Shown piece after piece: positions 36,551 to 47,551 of a stretch of 64,000 nucleotides of DNA (its first letter is position 1; every line of letters starts with the position of its first letter). The DNA lies in NCBI GenBank assembly GCA_007570785.1, contig ML664161.1, forward strand, positions 13,121,555 through 13,185,554, given 5' to 3'. The notes under the pieces were generated by a model, which was not told the origin of the DNA, searched no databases, and saw only the letters and a program-made list of their open reading frames with translations. The position numbers and the translations under genes were made by a program. Origin of the DNA: Antilocapra americana (Eukaryota > Chordata > Mammalia > Artiodactyla > Antilocapridae).

Positions 36551-37821
36551 CCAGCAATTGTACAAATACAATCAAAAGCAACATGTGCAACTACCAATGA
36601 CATGGGCCCCTGTACAACCAATCTATTTTCTCTGGCCAACTCAATTAACAGTATGTCATTCTCTTAGAGTTAACTTATGGTCAACAGATTTATTCATAAT
36701 GACAATTGAAATGATATGACCATCTTTTATAAAATACAGCCTTTTTAACTACACAAATAAGAGAGTGACACTTGGAGAACTCTTCATTTAAATTTATTTT
36801 CCAACTCCTCAATATGAAATAAGAAAAACAAACAAGTCCTGTCACTATCCAAACAGCATTTCAAGAGGTTTTCACAGGTGGAAGCTACTCAGTAAAGAAC
36901 TATCAATATTCAGTGAGAGTTAAGGAGAATTGTGACAAATGGAATCACTCAAGTAATAATATACTTTAATTTCACTTTTAATTTCATTTTCTAATACCTT
37001 TCAAAGCAGACTAGACCTCATCACAAGCTTTCCTTATATTAAGTTTTCTATTAAAGCTGAAAAAAATTATATCCTGGTAATCTTGGGAACAAAGGACAGA
37101 ATTAAACAGGTTTTTCACTGGTATATGAAAATGTGTTATTACACAAAGGCCAAATAACTGTGAATACCAATAAATAAATAAATGGGTAGAAAAATAAAGA
37201 AGCCATAAATGTAGATCTAATAGTCATCTCTGCTGAATATTATTACATACATAATGGTATTTTCAACAAGAAACCACAACTAATTACTGGACATCATTTC
37301 CTGCTACTGAACTAAATGGGTCTTTGAAATACAGTTTAAAAACTATGATTTCAATCCAGTGTTGAGGTCTGGCTAGAGTTGGAGATCCTAGCTAATCTTG
37401 AACAACTGATTGAGTATACACTTCGATCACTTCTTTATCAAGTCTTCACATTCTAGACTACCGTGCATATACCTGTCTTAAGGCACTAAAGCTAAGAATC
37501 AAACTAGTAAGGACAGTCCCTTTGCCCTCGAGCCCAGGAAATCATTCAAATTAGCCAATTTGCCCTAATCCAAATTAAGAATCCAGGGAACCCAGCCAAC
37601 TCCTTCTCACTTGCCATGCATAAATTGATGCTGTAGCTACATTTGCTGTTGTGCTATTTCTGTCACAACTGCCTGTGTGGTCCTGCCTGACAGCTTTCTG
37701 CCATTTGGAGTGACAAGTAACAGAGTATTCTGCCTTTCATTCATCCAAGTGTCAGTGTCTTTTGTCCTGTCATCAAAAACATCTTCAAATTTTATATAAC
37801 AATCTGTAAGCACTAGTGTCC
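36551..37821. other. Unassigned DNA, repeat-poor
   Basis: About 1.3 kb without a repeat that I can name. Part of 37480-37760 has more balanced base composition. Confidence 0.45.
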
Positions 37822-38107
37822 TAGTGACTCAGTTCAGTTCATTCACTCAGTTGTAACCAACTCTTTGCAACCACATGGACTGTAGCACACCAGGCCTCTC
37901 TGTCCATCACCAACTCCTAGAGCTTGTTCAAATTCATGTCCATTGAGTCGCTGATGCCATCCACCCATCTCATCCTCTATTGTCCTCTTATCCTCTTGCC
38001 TTCAATCTTTCCCAGCATCAGGGTCTTTGCCAATGAATCGGTTCTTCACATCAGGTGGCCAAAGTATTGGAGTTTCAGCTTCAGCATCAGTCCTTCCAGT
38101 AGTGACT
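37822..38107 (-). mobile_element. BovB 3' end with 8-bp target duplication
   Basis: The 270-bp reversed BovB end (37830-38099) contains 'cagttcagttcattcactca', 'catcaccaactcctagagct' and 'ttcagcttcagcatcagtcc'. It is flanked by 'tagtgact' at 37822-37829 and 38100-38107, so both ends of the insertion are known. It is a clean, 5'-truncated copy. Confidence 0.92.
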
Positions 38108-38509
38108 AACTCTCCATTAATGGAGGAAATTCGTTCTTAATCTATGGAATTATTTAACTCTCATGCTTAAACACAGATGTGCATACTTTCAGAAAAAATA
38201 AATGGGGTAGTAGATTTGCTTCTTTTTATTCCTCCTGCTATGCACAATTAAAAACAGTACATGTAAAATAGACAATATATGTAAAATAAACATAGAAGAC
38301 CCTGAAAGAAGAGTTGAAGAAAGCAGTCTGGTAAAGGACCATGGAATCCAAGATATAAAGTTTCCATAGGTTTTGTTTTGTCTCCTACATCCCAGGTTTG
38401 GAACTGAAAAAAACTGGTAACTCTAAAATGCCAATAGATATAAACAAAAAAAAGCTTAATTAAAATTTTTCTTTCAAAGAAATGGATACCAAACACATCA
38501 CAGTTAAAC
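38108..38509. other. Unassigned DNA
   Basis: Nothing recognised. The 82-codon reverse frame at 38248-38496 has no domain. Confidence 0.4.
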
Positions 38510-41500
38510 TCTTGAAAACTAAAAATGAAAAGATAATCTTAAAAGAAGTGAGAGAGAAATGTCATCATACTTATAGGAGAAAACAATAATTCTAATTATA
38601 ACAGACTTCTCACCACAAACTACTGAGCTCAGAAGAAAATAATATAAAATGTTTTCAGTACCAAAAGAAAAGAGCTGTTAACCCAGCACTCTATATCCAA
38701 TGAAAATATCCTTCAGGAATGAAGGAGAAATCAAGACACGTTCAATTAAAGGAACATTAATTGTATGTGTTCCCAATATATCTACCCTAATAAATGACTA
38801 AAGGAAGTTCTATACACAGAAAGTAAACTATAAAAGAAGAAGCCTTAAAACATAGGAAGGAAGAAAGGACATACAAAGCAAAACAGCGAGTAGATGCAGT
38901 AGATGATTCTTCTCAAGTGTTCTTAATGGTATTTGATAATCAGATCAACAATTGTAACATTGATGTGATTCTAGATGTAGAAAATTATATCCTAAATAAG
39001 GAAAGTAGAAAGATAAATAAGGAGATGAGATTTATATACTTTGCTCTATTTAGTAAAATTATATCAAGTAGACTTTTATAAATTTACATATACCTATGCA
39101 CTATGAAACCTATATCAACCATTGAAAAAACTATAAACAAGATACCCTCATAAATACTAAAGATAAAAATGAAATCCTAAGAAATTGTTCAACTAAGCCA
39201 TAAGCAGATAAGATAAAGAAAACAAATGAACAAAAAATTGTAAGCAAACAGAAAATAAAAGTAGTATAGCAAACTATAGGCTCAATATATCAATAATTAC
39301 ATTAAATGTAAATTATTTAAATAGATAAAACACAGAAATTGTCAGAGTGGATTAATAAACATGAACAAGCTATCTGCTATCTATAGGAAACTCACTTCAA
39401 ATATAACAATTTAGGCAGGTTAAAAAGATAGAAATAGATAACAAATCAAAGATAGAAGCAATGAATATATTAATGTCTGATAATGTAAACTTCAGAACAA
39501 AGGGAAATTCTGGAGATAGAGAAGGATATTACATAATGATAAGATGGTCAATCCACCAAAAACATACAACAATCCTAAATGTATGTGCATCAAACAAGAA
39601 AATGGGCAAAATATGAAGCATGTATACAACTGAAAGGAGAAATAGATGAATACACATTTATTGCTGAAGACATTAACATTCTTCTCCTAAAATTAGTAGA
39701 ACTAAACATAAAATCAGCAAGGGTATAGAACACCTTAAAAACACTATCAAGCAACGGTATCTGATTAACCCTTATAGAGCAGTCCGCACAACTAGTGTAG
39801 AACACAAGTTTTATTCGTGTCCACAGAACCTATACCAAAAACAAACTAAATTCTGGGCTATAAAACAAATCTCAAAAAAATTTTAAAAAATTGAAATCAT
39901 AAAGTGTGTTCCTCAACCACTATGGAGTCAAATGATAAGAGAAACACAATAAAAAAAAAAACTTCCAAAAATTTAGAAACTAGACAAAAGATTTCTAAAA
40001 ATTTCAACACATAAATTTAAAAATTAATTGAACTAAGGTAATATAAAAATATAGCATCATAGTTTGAAAATTAATAACTTTGGTTCAAAGATTAAACACA
40101 GCTAAAGCAGTACTAAGAGAAAAAGGGATAGCACAATGCATACATTGAAAAAATAGAAAAGTCTCAAATCAATAATCTAGACTTACAATAGCCAAGACAT
40201 GGAAACAACCTAGATGCCCATCAACTGATGAATGGATAAGAAAGCTGTGGTACATATACACAATGGAATATTACTCAGCATTAAAAAAAAATTCATTTGA
40301 AGCAATTCTACTCAGATGGACGAAACTGGAGCCCATTATCCAGAGTGAAGTAAGCCAGAAGCAAAAACAACAATACAGTATATTAACGCATATATATGGA
40401 ATTTAGAAAGACAGTAACGAGAACCCAACATGGGAGACAACAAAAGGAACGCAGATGTATAGAATAGTCTCGTGGACTTTGTGGATGAGGGTAAGGGTGG
40501 GATGATATGGGAGAAGGGCATTGAAGCATCCGGAGGGGAAGCATATGTAAACCCATGGTGATATCATGACAATGTATGGCAAAAACAATAAAAAAAAATA
40601 ATAATCTAGACTTCCACTTGCAGAATCAAGAAAACCAAAGTAAACCTAAAGCAAGCAGGAGAAAAGAAATAATAGCAATTTTTGCTATTGAAAAAAACTG
40701 AAAACCAAAATAAAAGATAATGAAAAGCAATATATGTTGAACAAATCAACAACTGCCAAACTTCAAGCAAACTAACAGAGAGAGATGATGCAACTACCAA
40801 TTTCAGAAATAAAATAAGATCACTGTATACCCCTAATATAAAAAATGATGGAAAAAAAAACCAGAATACTAATTTGATCTTTGTCAAAAGGTCGAGAAGT
40901 GATAATATAATGGAATATTAACAAATCCACATAGATAAGTTTCACAATTTAGGTTAAATGGACTGTTTCTTAAAACAAAGCTACTACAACATTTCCAGTA
41001 TGAAATAGTTTATATAATCCTTTAACAAAAGGAAATTGAATTCATAATTCAAAAATTCCCAGAAAAAGTAATCTTCATGCTCAGGAGTTTTCAATGGAGA
41101 ACTCTACCAAATACTTAAATACTTATCACAATTCCATATAATTACATTCAAAAAATCAGAAAGTAGAGAATTTCAATATTTCTCCTCAGTATAAATGAAA
41201 AATTTCTTGACAAACTATTAATGACAAGAATTCAGCAGCATATAGAAAGAATTCTACACTTGTGACCAAGTGCAGTTTATTCCAAGGATGCAAAGGTAGT
41301 TCAGTATTTAAAATATAAACAATGTAATCTGTCAAATTAATGAACTGGAGAAGAAAAATCACATAATCATATAAAATTATGAATAAAAACCAATGACAAA
41401 TTTCATGTTATACACATGTTATAAGGAGAACTTTTTCAACTTAATAAAAAAATATATACCAAAAAATAAAAAGTTAACATCACTACTAATGCAGGAAAAC

Positions 41501-42275
41501 TTAATGCTTTCTAAGACTGGGAACAATTCATGGATGTCTGCTCTCAACATTCTTACTCAAAATAAAACCTGAAGTTTAAGATATCAAAATAAGGCAATAA
41601 AGCAAACAAGGACCTACACATGAGAAAGAAGGGATTAAATACGTTCTTCTTTTCTGATGCATAGTTGTCTATCTAAAATATTCTAAGGAAACCATAAGAA
41701 AAATTAATCATTAACAAGTAAGTTAGGCAAGGTGGCATGTAAGATAAGGATGTAAGATAAACATTTAAGAACTCAGTTGCATTCTATATATTACCAATGG
41801 ATACATACATAAAAATAATTAAAAATGCAGTAAAATTTGTAATCATTCAAAAAAGAAGTGAAATAACATATACATCTAACAAAATATGCACAAAACCTGT
41901 ATACTGATCATTAGAAAATGCTAATGAAAACATTTTTTAATTACATAAATGGATAAATATGATGTTAATGAATCAGAAGATGCAGCACAGTTAAGACATC
42001 AATTCCCACTAAATCGCTCTACAGGTTTAACATTTTTACTTTCAAAATCTCAGCAAGATTATTTGTAGATATAGAAAAGACTCTTCTAAAACATATATGG
42101 AAATGTAAAAGAACTAAAATTGTTATAATAATTTTGGAAAAGGATAAAGTGGTAGTAAATAGTCTACTTCATTTTGAGACTTATGGTATAGATGTAATCA
42201 TCAGGACCACTTCATACTGATATAGAGATACACTTATCAGTCAATGCAACATAGAAAACCTAGAAGTAGACCCAA
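38510..42275 (+). mobile_element. Old L1 (L1M) host element, heavily decayed
   Basis: Plus-strand L1 text runs from the pre-ORF2 region ('aacccagcactctatatcca', 'ccttcaggaatgaaggagaa') through the endonuclease region ('aataattacattaaatgtaa', 'aacatacaacaatcctaaat') to the reverse transcriptase ('gaccaagtgcagtttattcc', 'ataatcatataaaat', 'cttcttttctgatgcatag'). Every frame is broken. A young L1 (40185-40599) lies inside it, and BovB begins at about 42276. The age contrast with the two young L1 copies is large. Confidence 0.9.
40171..40613 (+). mobile_element. Young L1 3' end with 14-bp target duplication
   Basis: The insertion 40185-40599 is flanked by 'aataatctagactt' at 40171-40184 and 40600-40613. 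It begins at 'acaatagccaagacatggaa' (end of ORF2) and runs through 'tatacacaatggaatattac' and the ruminant L1 3' UTR to 'tggcaaaaacaataaaaaaa'. L1M text resumes at the right boundary, so this is an insertion into L1M. Confidence 0.95.
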
Positions 42276-42330
42276 ATAAAGGACAGAAACAGTAAGGATC
42301 TAAAAGAAGCAGAAGAGATTAAGAAGATTA

Positions 42331-42402
42331 AGTATAAAATTTTCATTTATACTCAGGAGAGATATTGGAGTTCTCTATTTTCTGTTTTTGTTTTTTTTTG
42401 TA
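42331..42402. other. Small insertion of unknown origin in BovB
   Basis: Between BovB 'gagattaagaaga' and 'aagaatacagagcag' there are about 70 extra bases not found in the other copies here. They include the inverted repeat gtataaa/tttatac (42332-42338 and 42346-42352) and a T-rich end. Confidence 0.5.
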
Positions 42403-43183
42403 AGAATACAGAGCAGAACAGAACAAAAAAAAAGTCTTAGTAACCCAGATAACCATGAAAATGTGGTCACTCATCTAGAGCCAGACATCCTGGAGTGTGA
42501 AGTCAAGGGGGTCTTAGGAAACATCAATACGAACACACTTAGTGGATGTGATGGAATTCTAGCTGAGCTATAGCAAATCCTAAAAGATAATGCTGGTTTA
42601 ATATGCTGGCAAGTTTGGAAAACTCAACAGCGGCCATAGGACTGGAAAAGGTCAATTTTCATTACAATCCCAAAGAAGGGCCATGCCAAAGAATGTTCAA
42701 ATACTACACAATTGCTCTCATTTCACACACTAGCAAGATAATGGCTCAAGACCCTTCAAGCTATTTTCCAACAGTATGTGAATCAAGAACTCCCATATGT
42801 ACAACTGAATTTAGAAAATGCAGAGGAACCAGAGATTGAATTGCCAACATCCATTCTATCAAAGAAAAAGCAAGAGAATTCCAGAAAATCATCTACTTAT
42901 GCTTCACTGACTACACTATTTGATTGTATGGATCACAACAAACTGTGGAAAGTTCTTAAAGAGATGGAAATACCAGACCACCTTATATGTCTACTGAGAA
43001 ACCTGTATGCAGGCTAAGAAGCAACAGTTAGAACTGGACATGGAAAAATGGATGGTTCAAAATTGGGAATGGAGAAAGTAAGTCAAGGCTGTATATTGTT
43101 ACCCTGATTATTTAACTTATATGCAGAGTACATCACGTGAAATGCCAGGCTGGAGGAAGCACAAGCCTAAATAAAAGACTGTC

Positions 43184-43916
43184 AGACCCACCTCCCAGAA
43201 TATTGGAAATAAAAGCAAAAATAAACAAATGGGACCTAATTAAAATTAAAAGCTTCTGCACAACAAAGGAAACTATAAGCAAGGTGAAAAGACAGCCTTC
43301 AGAATGGGAGAAAATAATAGCCAATGAAGCAACGGACAAACAATTAATCTCAAAAATATACAAGCAACTCCTGCAGCTCCATTCTAGAAAAATAAACGAC
43401 CCAATCAAAAAGTGGGCCAAAGAACTAAACAGACATTTCTCCAAAGAAGACATAAAAATGGCTAACAAACACATGAAAAGATGCTCAACATCACTCATTA
43501 TCAGAGAAATGCAAATCAAAACCACAATGAGGTACCACTTTACACCAGTCAAAATGGCTGCCATCCAAAAGTCTACAAGCAATAAATGCTGGAGAGGATG
43601 TGAAGGAAAGGGAACTCTCCTACACTGTTGGTGGGAGTGCAAACTAGTACAGCCACTATGGAAAAGAGTGTGGAGATTCCTTAAAGAACTGCAAATAGAC
43701 CTGCCATATGACCCAGAAATCCCACTGCTGGGCATACACACCGAGGAAACCAGAATTGAAAGAGCCACGTGTACCCCAATGTTCATCGCCGCATTGTTTA
43801 CAATAGCCAGGACATGGAAGAAACCTAGATGCCCATCAACTGACGAATGGATAAGAAAGCTGTGGTATATATACACAATGGAATATTACTCAGCATTAAA
43901 AAAAAAATTCATTTGA
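43184..43916 (+). pseudogene. L1 ORF2p C-terminal fragment, open for about 240 codons
   Basis: The frame reads the last part of L1 ORF2p, beyond the reverse transcriptase core: '[19 protein letters not shown]', '[20 protein letters not shown]', '[20 protein letters not shown]', '[20 protein letters not shown]' and '[20 protein letters not shown]'. The cysteine-rich C-terminal region ('CWRGC...LLHCWWEC') is preserved. The first 16 residues of the 43137-43916 frame come from the BovB host. At the A10 tract (43900-43909) the frame ends in 'KKKFI' then TGA, probably a slippage frameshift relative to the parent. No promoter, endonuclease or RT is present. Confidence 0.9.
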
Positions 43917-44216
43917 ATCAGTTCTACTCAGGTGGACGGAACTGGAGCCTATTATCCAGAGTGAAGTGAGCCAGAAGGAAAAACAACAATACAGTATACT
44001 AACGCATATATCTGGAATATAGAAAGATGGTAACGAGAACCCAGCATGCGAGACAGCAAAAGGAATGCAAACATATTGAACAGACTCGTGGACTCTGTGG
44101 ATGAGGGCAAGGGTGGGATGATATGGGAGAATGGCATTGAAACATGTTAATTATCATATGTGAAATCAATCGCCAGCCCAGGATTGATGCTTGGGGCTGG
44201 TGCACCGAGATTTCCC

Positions 44217-44264
44217 GGGGGGAAGGGAGGAGGGAGGGAGGAGGGAGGGGGGTTCTGGAGGGGG
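44217..44264 (+). other. G-rich tract with G-quadruplex potential in L1 3' UTR
   Basis: Seven or more G-runs of three or more are separated by single A or short spacers across 48 bp (for example 'gggaggagggagggaggagg'). Polypurine tracts of this kind are known in L1 3' UTRs. The young copy at 40185-40599 lacks most of it. Confidence 0.75.
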
Positions 44265-45112
44265 AGCATATGTAAACCCATGGCGATATCATGTCATTGC
44301 ATGGCAAAACTAAAAAAAAAAAAAAAAAGACTGTCGGCAAAAATATCAACAAATTCAGATACATAGATGACACCACCCTAATGGCAGGAAGTGAACAGAA
44401 ACTAAAGAGCCTCTTCATGAAGGTGAAAGAGGAGAGTGTAAATGCTGGCTTTAAACTCTACATTCAAAAAATGAAGATCATGACATCAGGACCTATTACT
44501 TCATGGCAAATAGATGGGTAACAATGGAAACAGGGACAGACTTTACTTTCTTGAGCTCCAAAGTCACTGCAGATGGTGACTGCAGCCATGAATTAAAAGA
44601 CACTTGATCCTTGGAAGAAAAGCTATGGCCAACTTAGACAGAATATTAAAAAGCAGAGACATTACCAACAAAGGTTCATACAGTCAAAGCTATAGTTTTT
44701 CTAGTAGTCATATATGAATGTGAGAGTTGGACCATAAAGAGAGCTGAGTACTGAAGAATTGATGTTTTTGAACTGTGTTGTTGCAGAAGACTCTTGAGAG
44801 TATCCTTTGGACTGCAAGGAGATCAAAATCAATCCTAAAGGAAATTAACCCTGAATATTCATTGGAAGGACTGGTGCTGAAGCTGAAGTTCCAATATGTT
44901 GGCCACCTGATGTGAAGAGCTGACTAACTGGAAAAGACCCTGATTCTGGTAAAGACTGAATGCAGGAGGAGAAGGCTGGGAGCATCAATGTCCATTGACA
45001 CCAACTCACTGGACATGAGTTTAAACCAACTCCAGGAGATGGCGAAGGAAGGGAATCCTGGGATGCTACAGTCCATGGGGTCACAAAGAGTCAGGAAGAG
45101 ACTGAAGGACAA

Positions 45113-45279
45113 CAAAATATCCCTTGCGGAGGAACCAGAAAAATGCCTTATTGCTCTACTATTGTTTCTTGATTGTTCTTTATCTCTGCATTCTCTCCCT
45201 AATTAGCAACTGTTTAAATCTTCACTTTAGAATTCAAGGAAAGGCTGGAGACTGAAGTCTATTTTTCTATTTTTAAACT
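45113..45279. other. Unassigned DNA
   Basis: Short spacer, nothing recognised. Confidence 0.4.
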
Positions 45280-45388
45280 GAACATGCCATATGACATGTG
45301 GATCTTAGTTTCCTGACCAGGGATCGAACCCAGCTCCTTGCATTGAAAGTGCAGTCTTAACCATTGGACCAGCAGGGAAATCCCAGAA
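45280..45388 (-). mobile_element. tRNA-Glu type SINE fragment (CHR/ART2-like head)
   Basis: 'gatcttagtttcctgaccag', 'ggatcgaacccagctccttg' and 'cattggaccagcagggaaat' form the reversed SINE head with B-box-like 'gatcgaaccc'. Confidence 0.8.
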
Positions 45389-45479
45389 ACCTATTTTTCT
45401 ACAAACAAGAAATGGAGGATATGGAAAGGCTTTTGTATCTGGGAGGGTCCCACAAAGTCCTGCTCAGTTTCACAGGTAT

Positions 45480-45845
45480 CATAGGTGAAAAATAAAAAAA
45501 ATATATATAGCACATTATATTCTATATGATTGTATTAATAAAACACTCTTTGAAAGGACACATTTTTGTGTGGAGAAATAGAAATGGAAACTAGATTAGT
45601 AGCTTCCAGGGGACCAAAAACAGGGTGATTGTGAGTGAAATGGGTATGGTGCTAAAAGGTAACATGTAAGATCTTTGTGGTGATGGAAATGTTCTGTGTC
45701 TGGATTATATTGATGCCAATATCTTGATTTTGATAATATACTATAGTTTCACAAGATGTTGCCATAGGAAACAATGAGGAAAAGAATACATAGAAATTCT
45801 TTCCATCATTTTTACAGCTTCCTATAAAATAAATTAAAATAAAAT
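45480..45845 (+). mobile_element. Old L1 3' UTR end
   Basis: 'taacatgtaagatctttgtg', 'gatggaaatgttctgtgtct', 'acaagatgttgccatagg' and 'acagcttcctataaaataaa' follow the 3' UTR of L1M subfamilies, ending in an A-rich tail. Confidence 0.65.
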
Positions 45846-46540
45846 AAATTTTTATTTAAAAATAAAGGTTTAATTAAAATAAAGCAATAATTTGATGTAA
45901 TATTTAGTTGACATTTCAAATGTGAAAACAGATGGTGGTCATGTGTTTGAAAGCTAATGTGCAGTTTTGAATTACACAAGTAAGAATCTCAAAGAAAGAG
46001 TAAACATTACAATGTACTTAGGGAATAAAATATGTTATGAGTTGGCTGCAATGAATATTGTTTTCTTCAAAGGGAAATAGGTTTAAGGACTTCCATTACA
46101 ATAAGACTGTTTAATTTTTTTTTCAATAGTTGTAAATGGAATAGCCATTATGCACACACAAGGAACTATTTGAGGTAGAGAAAAATTGATGAGCAAAATG
46201 ATATGCCTAATAATAGAGTGTGATCATAGTAGGCAATATTACAACTACTAGAATAAAGAAACCTGAGTTTGCTAGAATCTGAAGTCTCTGACTACGTTAC
46301 TATCATTTTTTTTTCTGATAGAGTTTTTTTTAAGAAAAGCAGGTTTATAGCTATTCATCTATACATACAGCATTTTTCTTTCAAAAATAATAACTTAGCA
46401 AGACTTCATATGACTCATGTGTTCTATTTGCACCAAAAGCACAATACAAGCTAATGACTTTCAAACAGAAAAGATATTTAAAGTTAATTTACATATAAGG
46501 CAGAGATAGTTTTAGGTTACTTCTGTGAAATAAAATCTAC
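45846..46540. other. Unassigned AT-rich DNA
   Basis: No repeat or gene recognised. Confidence 0.45.
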
Positions 46541-46583
46541 ATTTTTTTTATTAGTTTTGCCATACAATGACATGATATCGCCT
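46541..46583 (-). mobile_element. Ultrashort L1 3' tail
   Basis: 'ttagttttgccatacaatga' then 'catgatatcgcc' is the reverse complement of the last 30-odd bp of ruminant L1, with the T-run 46542-46549 as its A tail. Nothing further of L1 follows at 46584. Confidence 0.75.
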
Positions 46584-46599
46584 TACGCATTGACCAAAT

Positions 46600-46790
46600 C
46601 TCCCACATCAGCAGAAACTCCTATTCAACCTTAAAGAGCATCATTCTCCTAGCACCAACAAGACAATTGTTTAAAGGCAGCATTTCTTCTTAATCTTGTA
46701 AGGGGGTCACAATGACCCATCACTTTGTACATTCAAATCTGGATAATGTAAACTGTCAATAATGCATCTAATATATAGCCCTCTGACTTA
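46600..46790. repeat. LTR-like repeat copy related to 53420-53560
   Basis: 'ctcctagcaccaacaagaca ... gcatttcttcttaatcttgt ... catcactttgtacattcaaatctgg' parallels 'ctcttagcatcaacaagaca ... acatttcttcttgagcttga ... ctcaccaccatggagctcaaatct' further on. The two copies define a dispersed family, likely LTR-derived. Confidence 0.5.
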
Positions 46791-47551
46791 ATTCCTTCAT
46801 TCTTCACAAAATGTAAAATGAAAGGGTAAACATTTGCTTAAAGAAACAAAACATAATATGCAGTTCTATCAGCCAGAATAGCTCATAAGATAAAAGGCAA
46901 AGAGAAAACACAATAGCTGTCTCATGGATAGCTGAGATTTATACAACTCTAATGCAGAAAAAAAATTGTTCCCAGAGAAAAATTCTGTCTGTTCCCAGGT
47001 CACACGTTAATCTGTCTTTGAATGGGAGAATATCATATTTTCATAGAATTTGTTTGAATTAATTGAATTTAAAGTCCAGTAAGGCATAGTTTTTCTCTCA
47101 TTTAATATTTAGTAGCATACATAGATTCTTATTTTGTCTAGTTGTTCAAGTGTTCCCTATTATTTTATAGATAACTCCTGTGGCTATCAAAGGTAATATC
47201 TATTTTCCAAAGGATAACCCTTTTTTGAATGATGTAATAAACACAAACTACATTACAATGTGAAATTTTTCTTCCTATTCTTAGAGATTCACTATTGAAA
47301 AATTATTTGCTTCTTTCCTAGAACTGAAAGGGATCTATAACAACATAATTGCTACAGTGAGCAATAGAGATTTAAACCTCTGTTACTCCATTATTGAACT
47401 CTGCCTAGAACAAACCAATGCAAGATTTGGAGAAAGGATGTCAAGGTCATATAAAAAAAAATCTTGAAAAATGGCCTCTTTTTTAAAAATAAATCTAATC
47501 ATTCATGCTATCTCCACTATCCAGTCAGAGACAAATCCTCAAAAGATGTCA
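46791..47551. other. Unassigned DNA
   Basis: Nothing recognised over about 760 bp. Confidence 0.45.

Larger units (their letters stand above)
43173..44335 (+). mobile_element. Young L1 (1.1 kb) with target duplication, inside BovB
   Basis: The repeat 'aaaagactgtc' flanks the insertion at 43173-43183 and 44325-44335; the right copy joins the A tail. The L1 starts within ORF2 and runs through the ORF2 C-terminus, a 3' UTR with a G-rich tract and the terminus 'tcattgcatggcaaaactaa' plus about 17 A. BovB 'ggaggaagcacaagcct' before and 'caaaaatatcaacaaattc' after show the split host. Confidence 0.96.
42276..45112 (+). mobile_element. BovB LINE, 5'-truncated, split by a young L1
   Basis: BovB begins at 'aggacagaaacagtaaggat' and continues through 'cccagataaccatgaaaatg', 'actggaaaaggtcaattttc', 'tggatcacaacaaactgtgg', then after the L1 'agatacatagatgacaccac', to the 3' end 'tcacaaagagtcagg'. 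The catalytic YADD reads YIDD after the L1 (from the 44291-44521 frame). Stops and indels, such as the loss around 42596, make it inactive. About 70 bp of foreign sequence lie near 42331-42402. Confidence 0.93.

Noticed and set aside
43133..43876. 247-codon reverse-strand ORF, the second longest in the window
   Set aside because: It is the antisense of the L1 ORF2 C-terminus and owes its length to the low stop frequency on that strand.
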